DNA from: an uncultured Bacteroidales bacterium | GTDB taxonomy: Bacteria; Bacteroidota; Bacteroidia; Bacteroidales; P3 | DNA: 8,375 bases | Reading direction: 5' to 3' | Assembly: GCA_937884485.1 (NCBI GenBank) | Contig: CALGCG010000020.1 | Location: 1 to 8,375 of the forward strand | Shown: positions 1-6,637 of the stretch, one piece after another | Layout: each line of letters starts with the position of its first letter | How positions within the stretch are numbered: position 1 is the stretch's first letter | The notes under the pieces: generated by a model | The model's input: only the letters and a program-made list of their open reading frames with translations | Databases searched by the model: none | Told to the model about the DNA's origin: nothing | Position numbers and translations under genes: made by a program

Positions 1-1
1 T

Positions 2-235
2 TTGAACAAGGCCCCGCGAGATATCTACGCGTTGCTCGCCGACAGGACGAGCCTGTTGGACGACTACATCGCCGCCAACGGCCTGAACACCGGCAAGGTG
101 ATGAACTCGCTGCGCATCGCCGTGGTGGGCCGCACCGTGGGACCTGACATGATCACCCTCATCCTCACCATCGGCAAGGAAGAGACCATACGCCGCGTGG
201 AGCGCGCTATTGAAAATATCAAAGTTGAAAAATAA
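2..235 (+). CDS. gltX: Glutamyl-tRNA synthetase, C-terminal fragment (5' end outside window)
   Basis: The window opens inside this gene; 77 codons and the TAA stop are visible. The product charges tRNA-Glu with glutamate in the cytoplasm. The visible part is the C-terminal anticodon-binding domain. The segment MNSLRIAVVG (residues 34-43 of the fragment) followed by GPDM and GKEETIRRVERAI (58-70) matches the end of class I glutamyl-tRNA synthetases, where a conserved N-x-LR-x-A-hydrophobic-x-G block is followed by a GP motif and a Gly-Lys-Glu-Glu-x-x-x-R helix. The first codon shown is TTG and is read here as an internal Leu, not a start, because the catalytic Rossmann domain (HIGH and KMSKS motifs) must lie upstream. 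The next gene starts 12 nt downstream on the same strand, so the two are probably co-transcribed. The identification rests on the C-terminal domain only. Confidence 0.85.
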   Translation: MNKAPRDIYALLADRTSLLDDYIAANGLNTGKVMNSLRIAVVGRTVGPDMITLILTIGKEETIRRVERAIENIKVEK

Positions 236-247
236 AAAAACACAACA

Positions 248-874
248 ATGGAAAACAATAAACTGAGCAAAATCCTTCTGGCCTGCAACGCTGTGCTGCT
301 GCTGGGCCTCATCGGCATCTACATTCTCCACTTCACCTCGGCCCCCAAGAGCAAAGTGAACGCCGAAGCCACCGCCCCTCTGCAGAAAGAAGGCGGGCTG
401 ACCATAGCCTACGTCGACACCGACACCCTGTTGGCCAACTACGAGTACGCCAAAGAACTGGAGCAGGAACTCCTGGCCTACAAGAGCCAGCAGGAGCAGT
501 ATGGTCGCCAGCAGATTGAGAAATTCCAGAAAGACTATCAGGACTACCTGCAGAACGGTGCCAACATGACCCGCACGCAGCAGGAAGCCAAGGAGGCCGA
601 GCTGAAACAGCGTTCCGAAAAGATGGCCACCCTGGAACAGGAACTCACCGCCAAGATCATGGAGCGTCAAATCGAGGAAAACACCAAACTGCTGAACGCC
701 ATCTTCGCCTTTGTGCGCGAGTACAACTCCCAGAACCAGAAATTCGACATCATCCTCCGCAAGACCTTCGAGAACTCACCCTCCCTCTACCTCAACCCCG
801 GCATGGACATCACGAAGGAGATTCTGGACGGCCTCAACGAGGAGCACCGCAACCTCAAGAAGAATAAAGACTAA
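248..874 (+). CDS. OmpH/Skp-family periplasmic chaperone-like protein, membrane anchored
   Basis: A 208-residue protein with an N-terminal hydrophobic helix (about residues 8-28, with Lys5 and Lys8 before it), so it is probably inserted in the inner membrane with its bulk in the periplasm. No clear signal peptidase site follows the helix, so it may stay anchored, unlike soluble Skp. The mature part starts with IAYVDTDTLL (53-62), the characteristic OmpH/Skp strand, followed by a long Gln/Glu/Lys-rich coiled coil (about 66-150), then a second small beta part with FDIIL (166-170) and DITKEILDGLN (187-197), which resembles the typical C-terminal end of the family. Skp-type proteins hold unfolded outer-membrane proteins in the periplasm; that role is inferred here from the fold. 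The ATG at 248 is preceded by an A-rich stretch typical of Bacteroidota starts. The gene is 12 nt after gltX, and its TAA stop overlaps the stop codon of the convergent glycosyltransferase gene by 4 bp. Confidence 0.85.
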   Translation: MENNKLSKILLACNAVLLLGLIGIYILHFTSAPKSKVNAEATAPLQKEGGLTIAYVDTDTLLANYEYAKELEQELLAYKSQQEQYGRQQIEKFQKDYQDYLQNGANMTRTQQEAKEAELKQRSEKMATLEQELTAKIMERQIEENTKLLNAIFAFVREYNSQNQKFDIILRKTFENSPSLYLNPGMDITKEILDGLNEEHRNLKKNKD

Positions 875-1953
875 CGCTTTGCGCGGATAAACCTGCCGCG
901 CAATGCGGTGAATATCGTACGACGCAGCAAGTAATACTCCACCAACACCAAACGGCAATATACGCCGGAAACTGTGTGATGGTGGAGTTTTTCTCGTTTC
1001 TCAACCAACTGGGGTCGCAAACGACGAAACTCCTGATGGGCTTGACGCACAGCGTCGAACTCACCCCAATGGCCTTGTGCAAGAAACTTCAATGCCGCCA
1101 CCCAATCAAGCACTATGCGGCATCGGATGACACGACGCAGGCGCGCCGAGGGAAGATTCTTGTATAGCATCGCCAGATTATTGCGGAAATTAAGACGGGT
1201 CTTGAAAGGAGAACTTTTGGGCAGGGTCCCGCCTCCGACATGATACACTACCGACCGCGAGCAATAACGCACATAATAGCCACTGTTCTTCGCCCTCCAA
1301 CAAAAGTCGATTTCCTCCATGTGCGCAAAGAAATCGCCATCCAACCCGCCAAGATGGTGATACACACTGGCACGGACAAACATGGCGGCACCAGAAGCCC
1401 ACAAGATATCGCATTCGTCATCATACTGTCCATGGTCGCGCTCCAAGGTGGAGAACAAACGTCCGCGACAGAATGGATATCCGTAGTTGTCAATGAAACC
1501 ACCAGCTCCTCCTGCATACTCAAAAGTATCTTTGCGGTCGAACATCAACATCTTGGGTTGAGCGATGGCCACCTGCTTCTCCCGCTCCATCATACTGATA
1601 ACAGGCTGCAGCCAATGCGGCGTACACTCGACGTCGCTATTGAGGAGGACATAATAGTCTGCCTCGACCTGTGCCAGCGCACGATTGTACCCGTCGGCAA
1701 ACCCATAGTTCTTGTCCAGCAAGATGAGTCGCACCTGCGGATAATGCTCTTGCAGGAAAGCGACAGAGTCGTCGGACGACCCGTTGTCTGCAACAATGAC
1801 CTCTGACGTTAGCTCCAACCGCGGTGTATTCGGCATCTGCCATCCTGCCTCGGAGACGCTGTCCATAAGTGAATATCTGATCACCGAAGGCATAAAACGC
1901 TCCAGCATCGAACGACCGTTCCAGTTGAGAATGACAATAGCTACATGTTTCAT
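871..1953 (-). CDS. Glycosyltransferase family 2 (rhamnosyltransferase-like)
   Basis: A 360-residue cytoplasmic or membrane-associated GT-A fold enzyme that moves a sugar from a nucleotide-sugar donor to a glycan or lipid acceptor. Visible motifs, in order, are ILNWNG (8-13) in the first nucleotide-binding strand, ADNGSSDDS (55-63), NYGFADGYNRAL (82-93), NSDVE (105-109) as the metal-binding DxD-type motif, SGAAMFVR (187-194), EEIDFCWR (213-220) carrying the likely catalytic acidic residues, and HVGGGT (238-243). This set is typical of the WbbL/RfbF-like branch of GT2, often dTDP-rhamnosyltransferases, but donor and acceptor cannot be read from the sequence. The C-terminal 100 residues are basic and rich in aromatic residues, and may sit at the membrane. 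The gene follows the lipid A acyltransferase by 15 nt on the same strand, which points to a lipopolysaccharide or surface-polysaccharide role. Its 3' end overlaps the convergent OmpH-like gene by 4 bp. Confidence 0.88.
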   Translation of the reverse strand: MKHVAIVILNWNGRSMLERFMPSVIRYSLMDSVSEAGWQMPNTPRLELTSEVIVADNGSSDDSVAFLQEHYPQVRLILLDKNYGFADGYNRALAQVEADYYVLLNSDVECTPHWLQPVISMMEREKQVAIAQPKMLMFDRKDTFEYAGGAGGFIDNYGYPFCRGRLFSTLERDHGQYDDECDILWASGAAMFVRASVYHHLGGLDGDFFAHMEEIDFCWRAKNSGYYVRYCSRSVVYHVGGGTLPKSSPFKTRLNFRNNLAMLYKNLPSARLRRVIRCRIVLDWVAALKFLAQGHWGEFDAVRQAHQEFRRLRPQLVEKREKLHHHTVSGVYCRLVLVEYYLLRRTIFTALRGRFIRAKR

Positions 1954-1968
1954 CGAAATAAAAACTTT

Positions 1969-2829
1969 TTAGGATTGTGACAAGGAATTGGATGAGGAGA
2001 CATGGAGTATCACGTCGTCAGGACGCCGACGCTTCCACCGACGATGGCTCCAAAGCCAGTACTCCGGCTTCGCAGCAATGTCGGCTTCGAGGGTTCGGAT
2101 GTAACGTTCCTCTATCGTGTACTGAGGCACCGACGCCGGGTCTTCGCATAGAAGGCTGAACGTTATTGTATAGCGACCACGGCGAGGCTTGTCGACACGA
2201 TAGTAAAGAACAGGAAAATTATAACGGCGTGCAAAGTTTTCTGCGCCATAAAGAAAAGGGGTCTCCTGATGGAAGAACAGGGTCCAATAGCTCTTGTGCA
2301 CATCGGACGGGCACTGATCGCTGAGCATCATCAAAGCACAGGGCACATGGTGGCGATGGTAGAAGTCCACAACCTGCCTTACCGTATCGGAATAGACCAC
2401 TTCCGTACCGTAACGGGTGCGGCGGCGAAACACCCACGGCTCAAGCAGCTTGTTGCTCAATGCCTTGCCAACACCGATACCATGGTGAAAGAGTTGCATA
2501 TTAAGCGATGTAACCATATACTCCCAATTGTTGTAATGGGCCGACATAAGGACCACCGAACGGCCTTGTTCATAGTACCGGTTCACCAACTCCCTGTTCA
2601 CGAAACGATAGCGTTTCATGATGCTTTTCGGCGACGCAAAGAGGTTGTATACCCCTTCCACAAGTATGTCGCACAAATGCCGGTAGTAACGACGTTCTAT
2701 CCGTCGCCGCTCTTTCTCTGTCTTTTCAGGGAAGGAGGCCGCCAAGTTGGCTCTCACCACACGACGACGATAGCCTACAAGAAAGTAGACAAGAAAATAT
2801 ATTATGTCCGACAGGAGGTACAATCGCAA
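1969..2829 (-). CDS. LpxL/HtrB-type lipid A acyltransferase (short N-terminus, TTG start)
   Basis: A 286-residue member of the lipid A late acyltransferase family, which adds a secondary acyl chain to lipid A precursors at the inner face of the cytoplasmic membrane. Family signatures are GYRRRVVRANL and SFPEKTEKE (19-29 and 32-40), the catalytic H-x4-E motif at His98 and Glu103 within SAHYNNWEYM, a DQ motif at 171-172, and the C-terminal WLWSHRRWK (258-266). The start is odd. No ATG lies in frame; the first usable codon is TTG at 2829-2827, directly after an in-frame TGA at 2832-2830. The nearby ATG at 2836-2834, next to the stop of the preceding gene, is in a different frame and opens only a short peptide. 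Relatives as I recall them carry about 20 more N-terminal residues before the LYLLSD segment seen here, so the protein is either naturally short, started at TTG by translational coupling, or affected by a one-base change. It lies 7 nt after the GWxTD gene and 15 nt before the GT2 gene. Confidence 0.85.
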   Translation of the reverse strand: MRLYLLSDIIYFLVYFLVGYRRRVVRANLAASFPEKTEKERRRIERRYYRHLCDILVEGVYNLFASPKSIMKRYRFVNRELVNRYYEQGRSVVLMSAHYNNWEYMVTSLNMQLFHHGIGVGKALSNKLLEPWVFRRRTRYGTEVVYSDTVRQVVDFYHRHHVPCALMMLSDQCPSDVHKSYWTLFFHQETPFLYGAENFARRYNFPVLYYRVDKPRRGRYTITFSLLCEDPASVPQYTIEERYIRTLEADIAAKPEYWLWSHRRWKRRRPDDVILHVSSSNSLSQS

Positions 2830-2836
2830 TCAACAT

Positions 2837-4372
2837 TTAATAGCCACGCTGGAATTGCTGTCCAACTTCTCCAATGACATTATCGCCCAACTGATTGCGG
2901 CAAAGACGCCTCTCCCACCCCGGGTCTTGCACCTCGCCCCTTGCATTGCTGTTGAGGAGCGTGTAGAATCCACTGCGGTGCTCGTCCCAGAACAGGAACA
3001 CGCGCGTATTGTCGTCCATCGGGAGCTTGTTGTAGCGCCATATCTGATAGGGCAGATAGTAGATGTGGCCCTGCGACTCGGTAGCAAACTGGTTCTGGTC
3101 AACGTCATTCCCCGTTTGGCGCATCGACACCGGTGTGCCCGAATGCGTACCATTGAGGTTGCGCACAGAGACGAAGTTCTTCTCGTCGCGCACAAAGTCC
3201 GGCGGTCCATACTGCAGATATACCCTTCCGCGGTCGGTGTGGATGCCGGGGGTTCGGGGATAACTGAAGGTGGCCTGCACATAGTCGATACGCTCCTTGT
3301 ACTTGAGCCATTCCACCTCGGGATTCAGCGGATAGCGCTCTTGCCAGAATCTATAGAGGAAAGCCTGTTTCTCCTCCAATCCGGGACGCTTGATAAGGTC
3401 TCGCGCCACATCCTTTTCATGCTCCGAGGCTATGGGATACAAGGCATCAAGATAGATGTTGAGTTGCTCTTCGTCAATGTAGGCTCCGGCAAACGTGCCG
3501 GCAAAATCACTCAGTTTCTCGCCCTTCACGCCGGGATTCGAACGGTAGAAAGGCATCTTCTTGTAGAGGAGCAGCTGATTGTCACTGTTGCGCAACTCCA
3601 CAACAAGATTATAGTTGCCCGACGGCAACTGGGAGATGTCCAGACTGCCGTATACCGGCACATAGGCCGTGCTGTATTTCCTCGACATGCTGCGTTGCGA
3701 CTCAAAGCGATTGCCGGTCTCCTGCTGCTCGACATAAGCCACCGCCAGGAACGGTTTCTTGCCCAGCTCCTGGTTAATGTTGTAGATCTCGTAGTAGAAA
3801 TTGAGCTGCGACACCTGCTCGGGCAGGAAGTCGCTGACATAAGGTTCCATATCGTAGCCCCCGCGCGAGAAAATGTTCTCCGTGGTGGTGGGGGTGGCGC
3901 CGGCCATGAACTGCACCGACGACAGCGTGGGGTGCACATCGTCATAGTTCAGCACCAACTTCTCGTTGACGGTAGCGGCAGGTTCCGGACTGTTCTTGTC
4001 GCCTATTGTCAATTCGAGGTCATATATACCGTTCTTCAGCGAGAAACGCTGCATATCGATGAAACTGAAGTCCAGTTCCTCCAGCGAACCCACCGTCGGA
4101 CTGTTCAGGTCGTACTTCTTCACGTAGCACACCGAATCCCCCTGGCGAGCAACAATCACCACCTCGGCAGTGGCACGATAGGTCCCGTTCGCCTGTTCCA
4201 CAAAGTTCATGGTCCATGCGTCGAACGACAGGTATGTCTCCACATAGGGCTGTCCTGTTTGGGCAGAATAGAAGGTGCTGTAACCAAAGACCGCCCGCAA
4301 CGCACTCTGCGCACCCGCGTTTCCGCTGAACATGGCGGCCATAAAAAGCATTATACTGGCTATTTTCTTCAT
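2837..4372 (-). CDS. GWxTD domain-containing protein, exported
   Basis: A 511-residue protein with a classic signal peptide: MKK, a hydrophobic core to about residue 16, and a probable signal peptidase I site after AGA at 19-21. It is therefore predicted to be periplasmic or surface-associated. The N-terminal region has YSTFYSAQTGQPYVETYLSF (31-50), which is highly characteristic of the Bacteroidota proteins of this family, followed by beta-rich repeats of the Ig-like type. The C-terminal domain contains the name-giving segment as GIHTDRGRVYLQYGPPD (376-392), where the Trp of the GWxTD consensus is replaced by Ile, and then PYQIWRYNKL (441-450). The molecular function of the family is not known to me; no catalytic residues can be assigned. 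It is the first gene of a tight three-gene cluster with a lipid A acyltransferase and a GT2 glycosyltransferase, suggesting an envelope role by context. A good Bacteroidota promoter lies about 50 nt upstream. Length and end agree with a complete protein. Confidence 0.82.
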   Translation of the reverse strand: MKKIASIMLFMAAMFSGNAGAQSALRAVFGYSTFYSAQTGQPYVETYLSFDAWTMNFVEQANGTYRATAEVVIVARQGDSVCYVKKYDLNSPTVGSLEELDFSFIDMQRFSLKNGIYDLELTIGDKNSPEPAATVNEKLVLNYDDVHPTLSSVQFMAGATPTTTENIFSRGGYDMEPYVSDFLPEQVSQLNFYYEIYNINQELGKKPFLAVAYVEQQETGNRFESQRSMSRKYSTAYVPVYGSLDISQLPSGNYNLVVELRNSDNQLLLYKKMPFYRSNPGVKGEKLSDFAGTFAGAYIDEEQLNIYLDALYPIASEHEKDVARDLIKRPGLEEKQAFLYRFWQERYPLNPEVEWLKYKERIDYVQATFSYPRTPGIHTDRGRVYLQYGPPDFVRDEKNFVSVRNLNGTHSGTPVSMRQTGNDVDQNQFATESQGHIYYLPYQIWRYNKLPMDDNTRVFLFWDEHRSGFYTLLNSNARGEVQDPGWERRLCRNQLGDNVIGEVGQQFQRGY

Positions 4373-4421
4373 GTTTATAAGCTCTTTTTATTCTTAATTT
4401 ACATATACAACGCACCGCCGA

Positions 4422-4429
4422 CAAAAATA
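4422..4429 (-). promoter_or_regulatory. Bacteroidota -7 promoter element for the envelope cluster
   Basis: On the minus strand this octamer reads TATTTTTG, an exact match to the TAnnTTTG -7 consensus used by the primary sigma factor of Bacteroidota. The expected start of transcription is a few bases downstream, giving a leader of roughly 40 nt before the ATG of the GWxTD gene at 4372. The -33 region is only T-rich (a T9 run at 4450-4442) and has no clear TTTG, so the call rests on the -7 box and its placement in the only gap between the helicase and the GWxTD gene. Confidence 0.55.
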
Positions 4430-4441
4430 TTGTCCACGAAG

Positions 4442-4466
4442 AAAAAAAAAGCGCTTGTCGCCCGCT
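4442..4466 (-). terminator. Possible weak intrinsic terminator after the helicase gene
   Basis: On the minus strand, AGCG at 4466-4463 (within and next to the helicase TAG stop) can pair with CGCT, whose last base is the first of the T-run, across a 9-nt loop. It is followed by an uninterrupted T9 at 4450-4442. The position just after the helicase stop fits, but the stem is only 4 bp, so this may be no more than a T-rich region upstream of the promoter for the next gene. Confidence 0.3.
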
Positions 4467-6609
4467 ACACGTTCTCCACAATGTCTATCAGCTCCTGTCC
4501 GTACGCCGCCACCTTGGCCTTGCCAATGCCGGGCACGGCCAGCAGTTCCTTCTCGTTGCGGGGCATCATTTCTGCAATGCCTATCAAAGCCTTCTGCGTG
4601 AGGACGAAGAATGCAGGCTTGCCCAACTCCTGTGCTTTCGCACGGCGCCACTGGCTCAGCACCTTCACCAGTTCCTCGCTCTTGCCTTCCACGTCGCCGA
4701 AGCTCCGCCTCTCGACCACAGCGCCGCCCCGGCTCTTCGACGTTCCTCCCTTCCGCGTTTTTGCCTCTTCTCCCAGCCACTCTGCCAGTTTGGCTTTCTG
4801 TACCGTCTGCACACTGTAGCCCTCCTTGCAGATGGCATCCATGCAGACGAGCTTCATTTTCAAGCGTTCAAGCAGCTGCTCCGAAGCCTCTCCGATGGCT
4901 TTCGCCGTCTCTTTGTTGTCCACCTCGACCTGTGTCAGCGTGCCCACAGCACTGCGTACCGACGCCAGTTGCGAGCGGTAATATTCAGCCCCCTGGCGAG
5001 CCCTCACATCCTGCTCTTCCTCCGACAGGCGCATCAGCTGCTTGCGGAAGCGCTCGCCGACCTCCCTCAGCGCTGTCAGTTTCTCTTCCTCGGCGTGCAT
5101 CTTCTGCACCCTGTCGGGGAAGATATTGCGCAACTTGGCGTAGCGTTCGCTCAGGCGCTCCATGTCGTGCAACACATCGTCCATTCCAAAGAGTTCCATG
5201 AGTTTTTCCAGACGGTATTCCTCTTCCCGACGGCCAATGTCCTCTTCCACAGCGCCACGGGCCTGCTCGGCGGCATCGACAAAACGCGACACTGCCTCGT
5301 CGCCGAAAGCGACGCCCGCCGTCAGCGGTGTCGTCAGCGTCAGTCCCTCCAGCGTACGGCATCGGCTCAGGGCGACATACACCTGGCCGAAGGCGAAGGC
5401 GTCGGCAGCGTCGATGGCCACACGCTCAAACGTCAGTCCCTGGGCCTTGTGGATGGTCACCGCCCAGGCCGGCCGCAGGGGGTACTGGCTGTAGGTGCCG
5501 TCCACCTCCTGACTGATATGCCCGTCGGAATCGTCCATAATGTACTTGAGGTTCTCCCACGTCTCGCGGCCCACTTCCATTGCATTGCCCTCGTCGTCCA
5601 CCACCTCCACCAGTTCGCGGCCCTCCTCGTCCTCGACGAAGGCTGTCACGGTGGCAAGCTTGCCGTTGTAGTAGCGGTGCTGGCCCGAGGAGTCGTTCTT
5701 GACAAACATCACCCTCTCGCCCACCCTCACTTCGAGTTCGGCGTCGACGGGGTGCATCCCCTCGGGGAAGTTGCCGCGCACCAGAGCCTTGTACATACGG
5801 CGTTCGCCCGTCAGGGCATCCATGTGGCGCCGGTTGATGGCGTCGGCCTGCCGGTTGTGGGTCGTCAGGGTGATGGGGGTCTCGGCGCCGCCCTGTGCGC
5901 CCGACGGCACGTCGGCGCCTGCCGCGGTCCGCCGCACCCTGCTGTTCAGCGCCGCCAGCGTCGCGGCGTCGAGTTGGTTGTCGCGCACATGGTTCAGCAG
6001 GTCAACGAAGTCGGCATCCTGCTGGCGGTAGACATGCGTCAGTTCGATGGTCACATAGTCAAGCCGCTGCAGGGCCTTGCTGTTGAAGAAAAAGGGCGAA
6101 GGATAGACCCGTTCCAGATAGCCGCGCTCGCGCTCCGTCACCACCGGCGGCAGCTGGTGCACGTCGCCTATCAGGAGCAGCTGCACACCGCCGAAAGGCT
6201 GCGAGCTGCGGCGGTAGCGGCGCAGCATCATGTCCACGGCGTCCATCAGGTCGGCCCTCACCATGGACACCTCGTCGATGATCAGCAGCTCGAGGGTGCG
6301 TATGATGTTCAGCTTGTTCTTGCTCAGTCCCTTGCGGTGGTCGGGCATCTGGTATTCGGTGACGAGTTCCTTGACGTCGGGCAGGTAGGGCTCGAAGGGC
6401 AACTGGAAGAACGAGTGTATCGTCACGCCGCCGGCGTTGACGGCCGCCACGCCGGTGGGTGCCAGCACCACATGGCGCTTGGGGCAGTGCGCCGCCAGCT
6501 CGCGCAGGAACGTCGTCTTGCCCGTACCGGCCTTACCGGTCAAAAACACACTCACACCCGTCAACTCGACGTAGCGCCTCGCCAGTTCTATCTGCGGATT
6601 GTCCAACAC
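4465..6609 (-). CDS. PIF1/RecD-like superfamily 1 helicase with C-terminal HRDC domain
   Basis: A 714-residue ATP-dependent DNA helicase of superfamily 1B. Visible motifs are Walker A GKAGTGKTT (25-33), APTGVAA (50-56), motif II IDEVSM (111-116), GDVHQLPPV (148-156), LTHVYRQ (190-196), and the C-terminal helicase motifs VTIHKAQGLTFERV (384-397) and VYVALSRCRTLEGL (410-423). Residues from about 455 to 640 are charged and helical, a likely coiled-coil linker. The last 70 residues (about 645-713), with SQWRRAKAQELGKPAFFVLT and VPGIGKAKVAAYG, form an HRDC domain, the nucleic-acid-binding module also found in RecQ helicases and RNase D. Role inferred: DNA replication, repair or secondary-structure resolution. 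The start has no ATG: GTG at 6609-6607 or the adjacent TTG at 6606-6604 are the candidates, and the product begins close to conserved sequence, so little can be missing. It follows nadE by 22 nt, separated by a heptamer repeat, and is probably co-transcribed. Confidence 0.88.
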   Translation of the reverse strand: MLDNPQIELARRYVELTGVSVFLTGKAGTGKTTFLRELAAHCPKRHVVLAPTGVAAVNAGGVTIHSFFQLPFEPYLPDVKELVTEYQMPDHRKGLSKNKLNIIRTLELLIIDEVSMVRADLMDAVDMMLRRYRRSSQPFGGVQLLLIGDVHQLPPVVTERERGYLERVYPSPFFFNSKALQRLDYVTIELTHVYRQQDADFVDLLNHVRDNQLDAATLAALNSRVRRTAAGADVPSGAQGGAETPITLTTHNRQADAINRRHMDALTGERRMYKALVRGNFPEGMHPVDAELEVRVGERVMFVKNDSSGQHRYYNGKLATVTAFVEDEEGRELVEVVDDEGNAMEVGRETWENLKYIMDDSDGHISQEVDGTYSQYPLRPAWAVTIHKAQGLTFERVAIDAADAFAFGQVYVALSRCRTLEGLTLTTPLTAGVAFGDEAVSRFVDAAEQARGAVEEDIGRREEEYRLEKLMELFGMDDVLHDMERLSERYAKLRNIFPDRVQKMHAEEEKLTALREVGERFRKQLMRLSEEEQDVRARQGAEYYRSQLASVRSAVGTLTQVEVDNKETAKAIGEASEQLLERLKMKLVCMDAICKEGYSVQTVQKAKLAEWLGEEAKTRKGGTSKSRGGAVVERRSFGDVEGKSEELVKVLSQWRRAKAQELGKPAFFVLTQKALIGIAEMMPRNEKELLAVPGIGKAKVAAYGQELIDIVENV

Positions 6610-6616
6610 CGGAATT

Positions 6617-6637
6617 CTTAACTCTTAACTCTTAACT
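6617..6637. repeat. Three perfect tandem copies of a 7-bp unit between nadE and the helicase
   Basis: The + strand has CTTAACT three times in a row (6617-6623, 6624-6630, 6631-6637); on the coding minus strand the unit is AGTTAAG. Each copy contains a TAA, and because 7 is not a multiple of 3 the three TAA triplets fall in three different frames. The upstream-most one (6634-6632) is the actual nadE stop codon. The array occupies most of the 22-nt gap. Confidence 0.9.

Noticed and set aside
2729..2836. ATG at 2836 (minus strand) directly after the GWxTD stop, as start of the acyltransferase or of a small gene
   Set aside because: It is out of frame with the acyltransferase and its own frame closes after about 36 codons without recognisable content. 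It is mentioned only as a possible sign of a frame change.
2804..4819. 671-codon open frame on the + strand opposite the GWxTD gene
   Set aside because: It is antisense to a protein with a clear signal peptide and family motifs, runs across the intergenic promoter into the helicase gene, and its translation shows no recognisable domain. It is a by-product of GC-rich codon use.
4969..6621. 550-codon open frame on the + strand opposite the helicase
   Set aside because: His/Val/Leu/Arg/Gln-rich, low-complexity translation with no motif; the minus-strand frame has a full set of helicase motifs.
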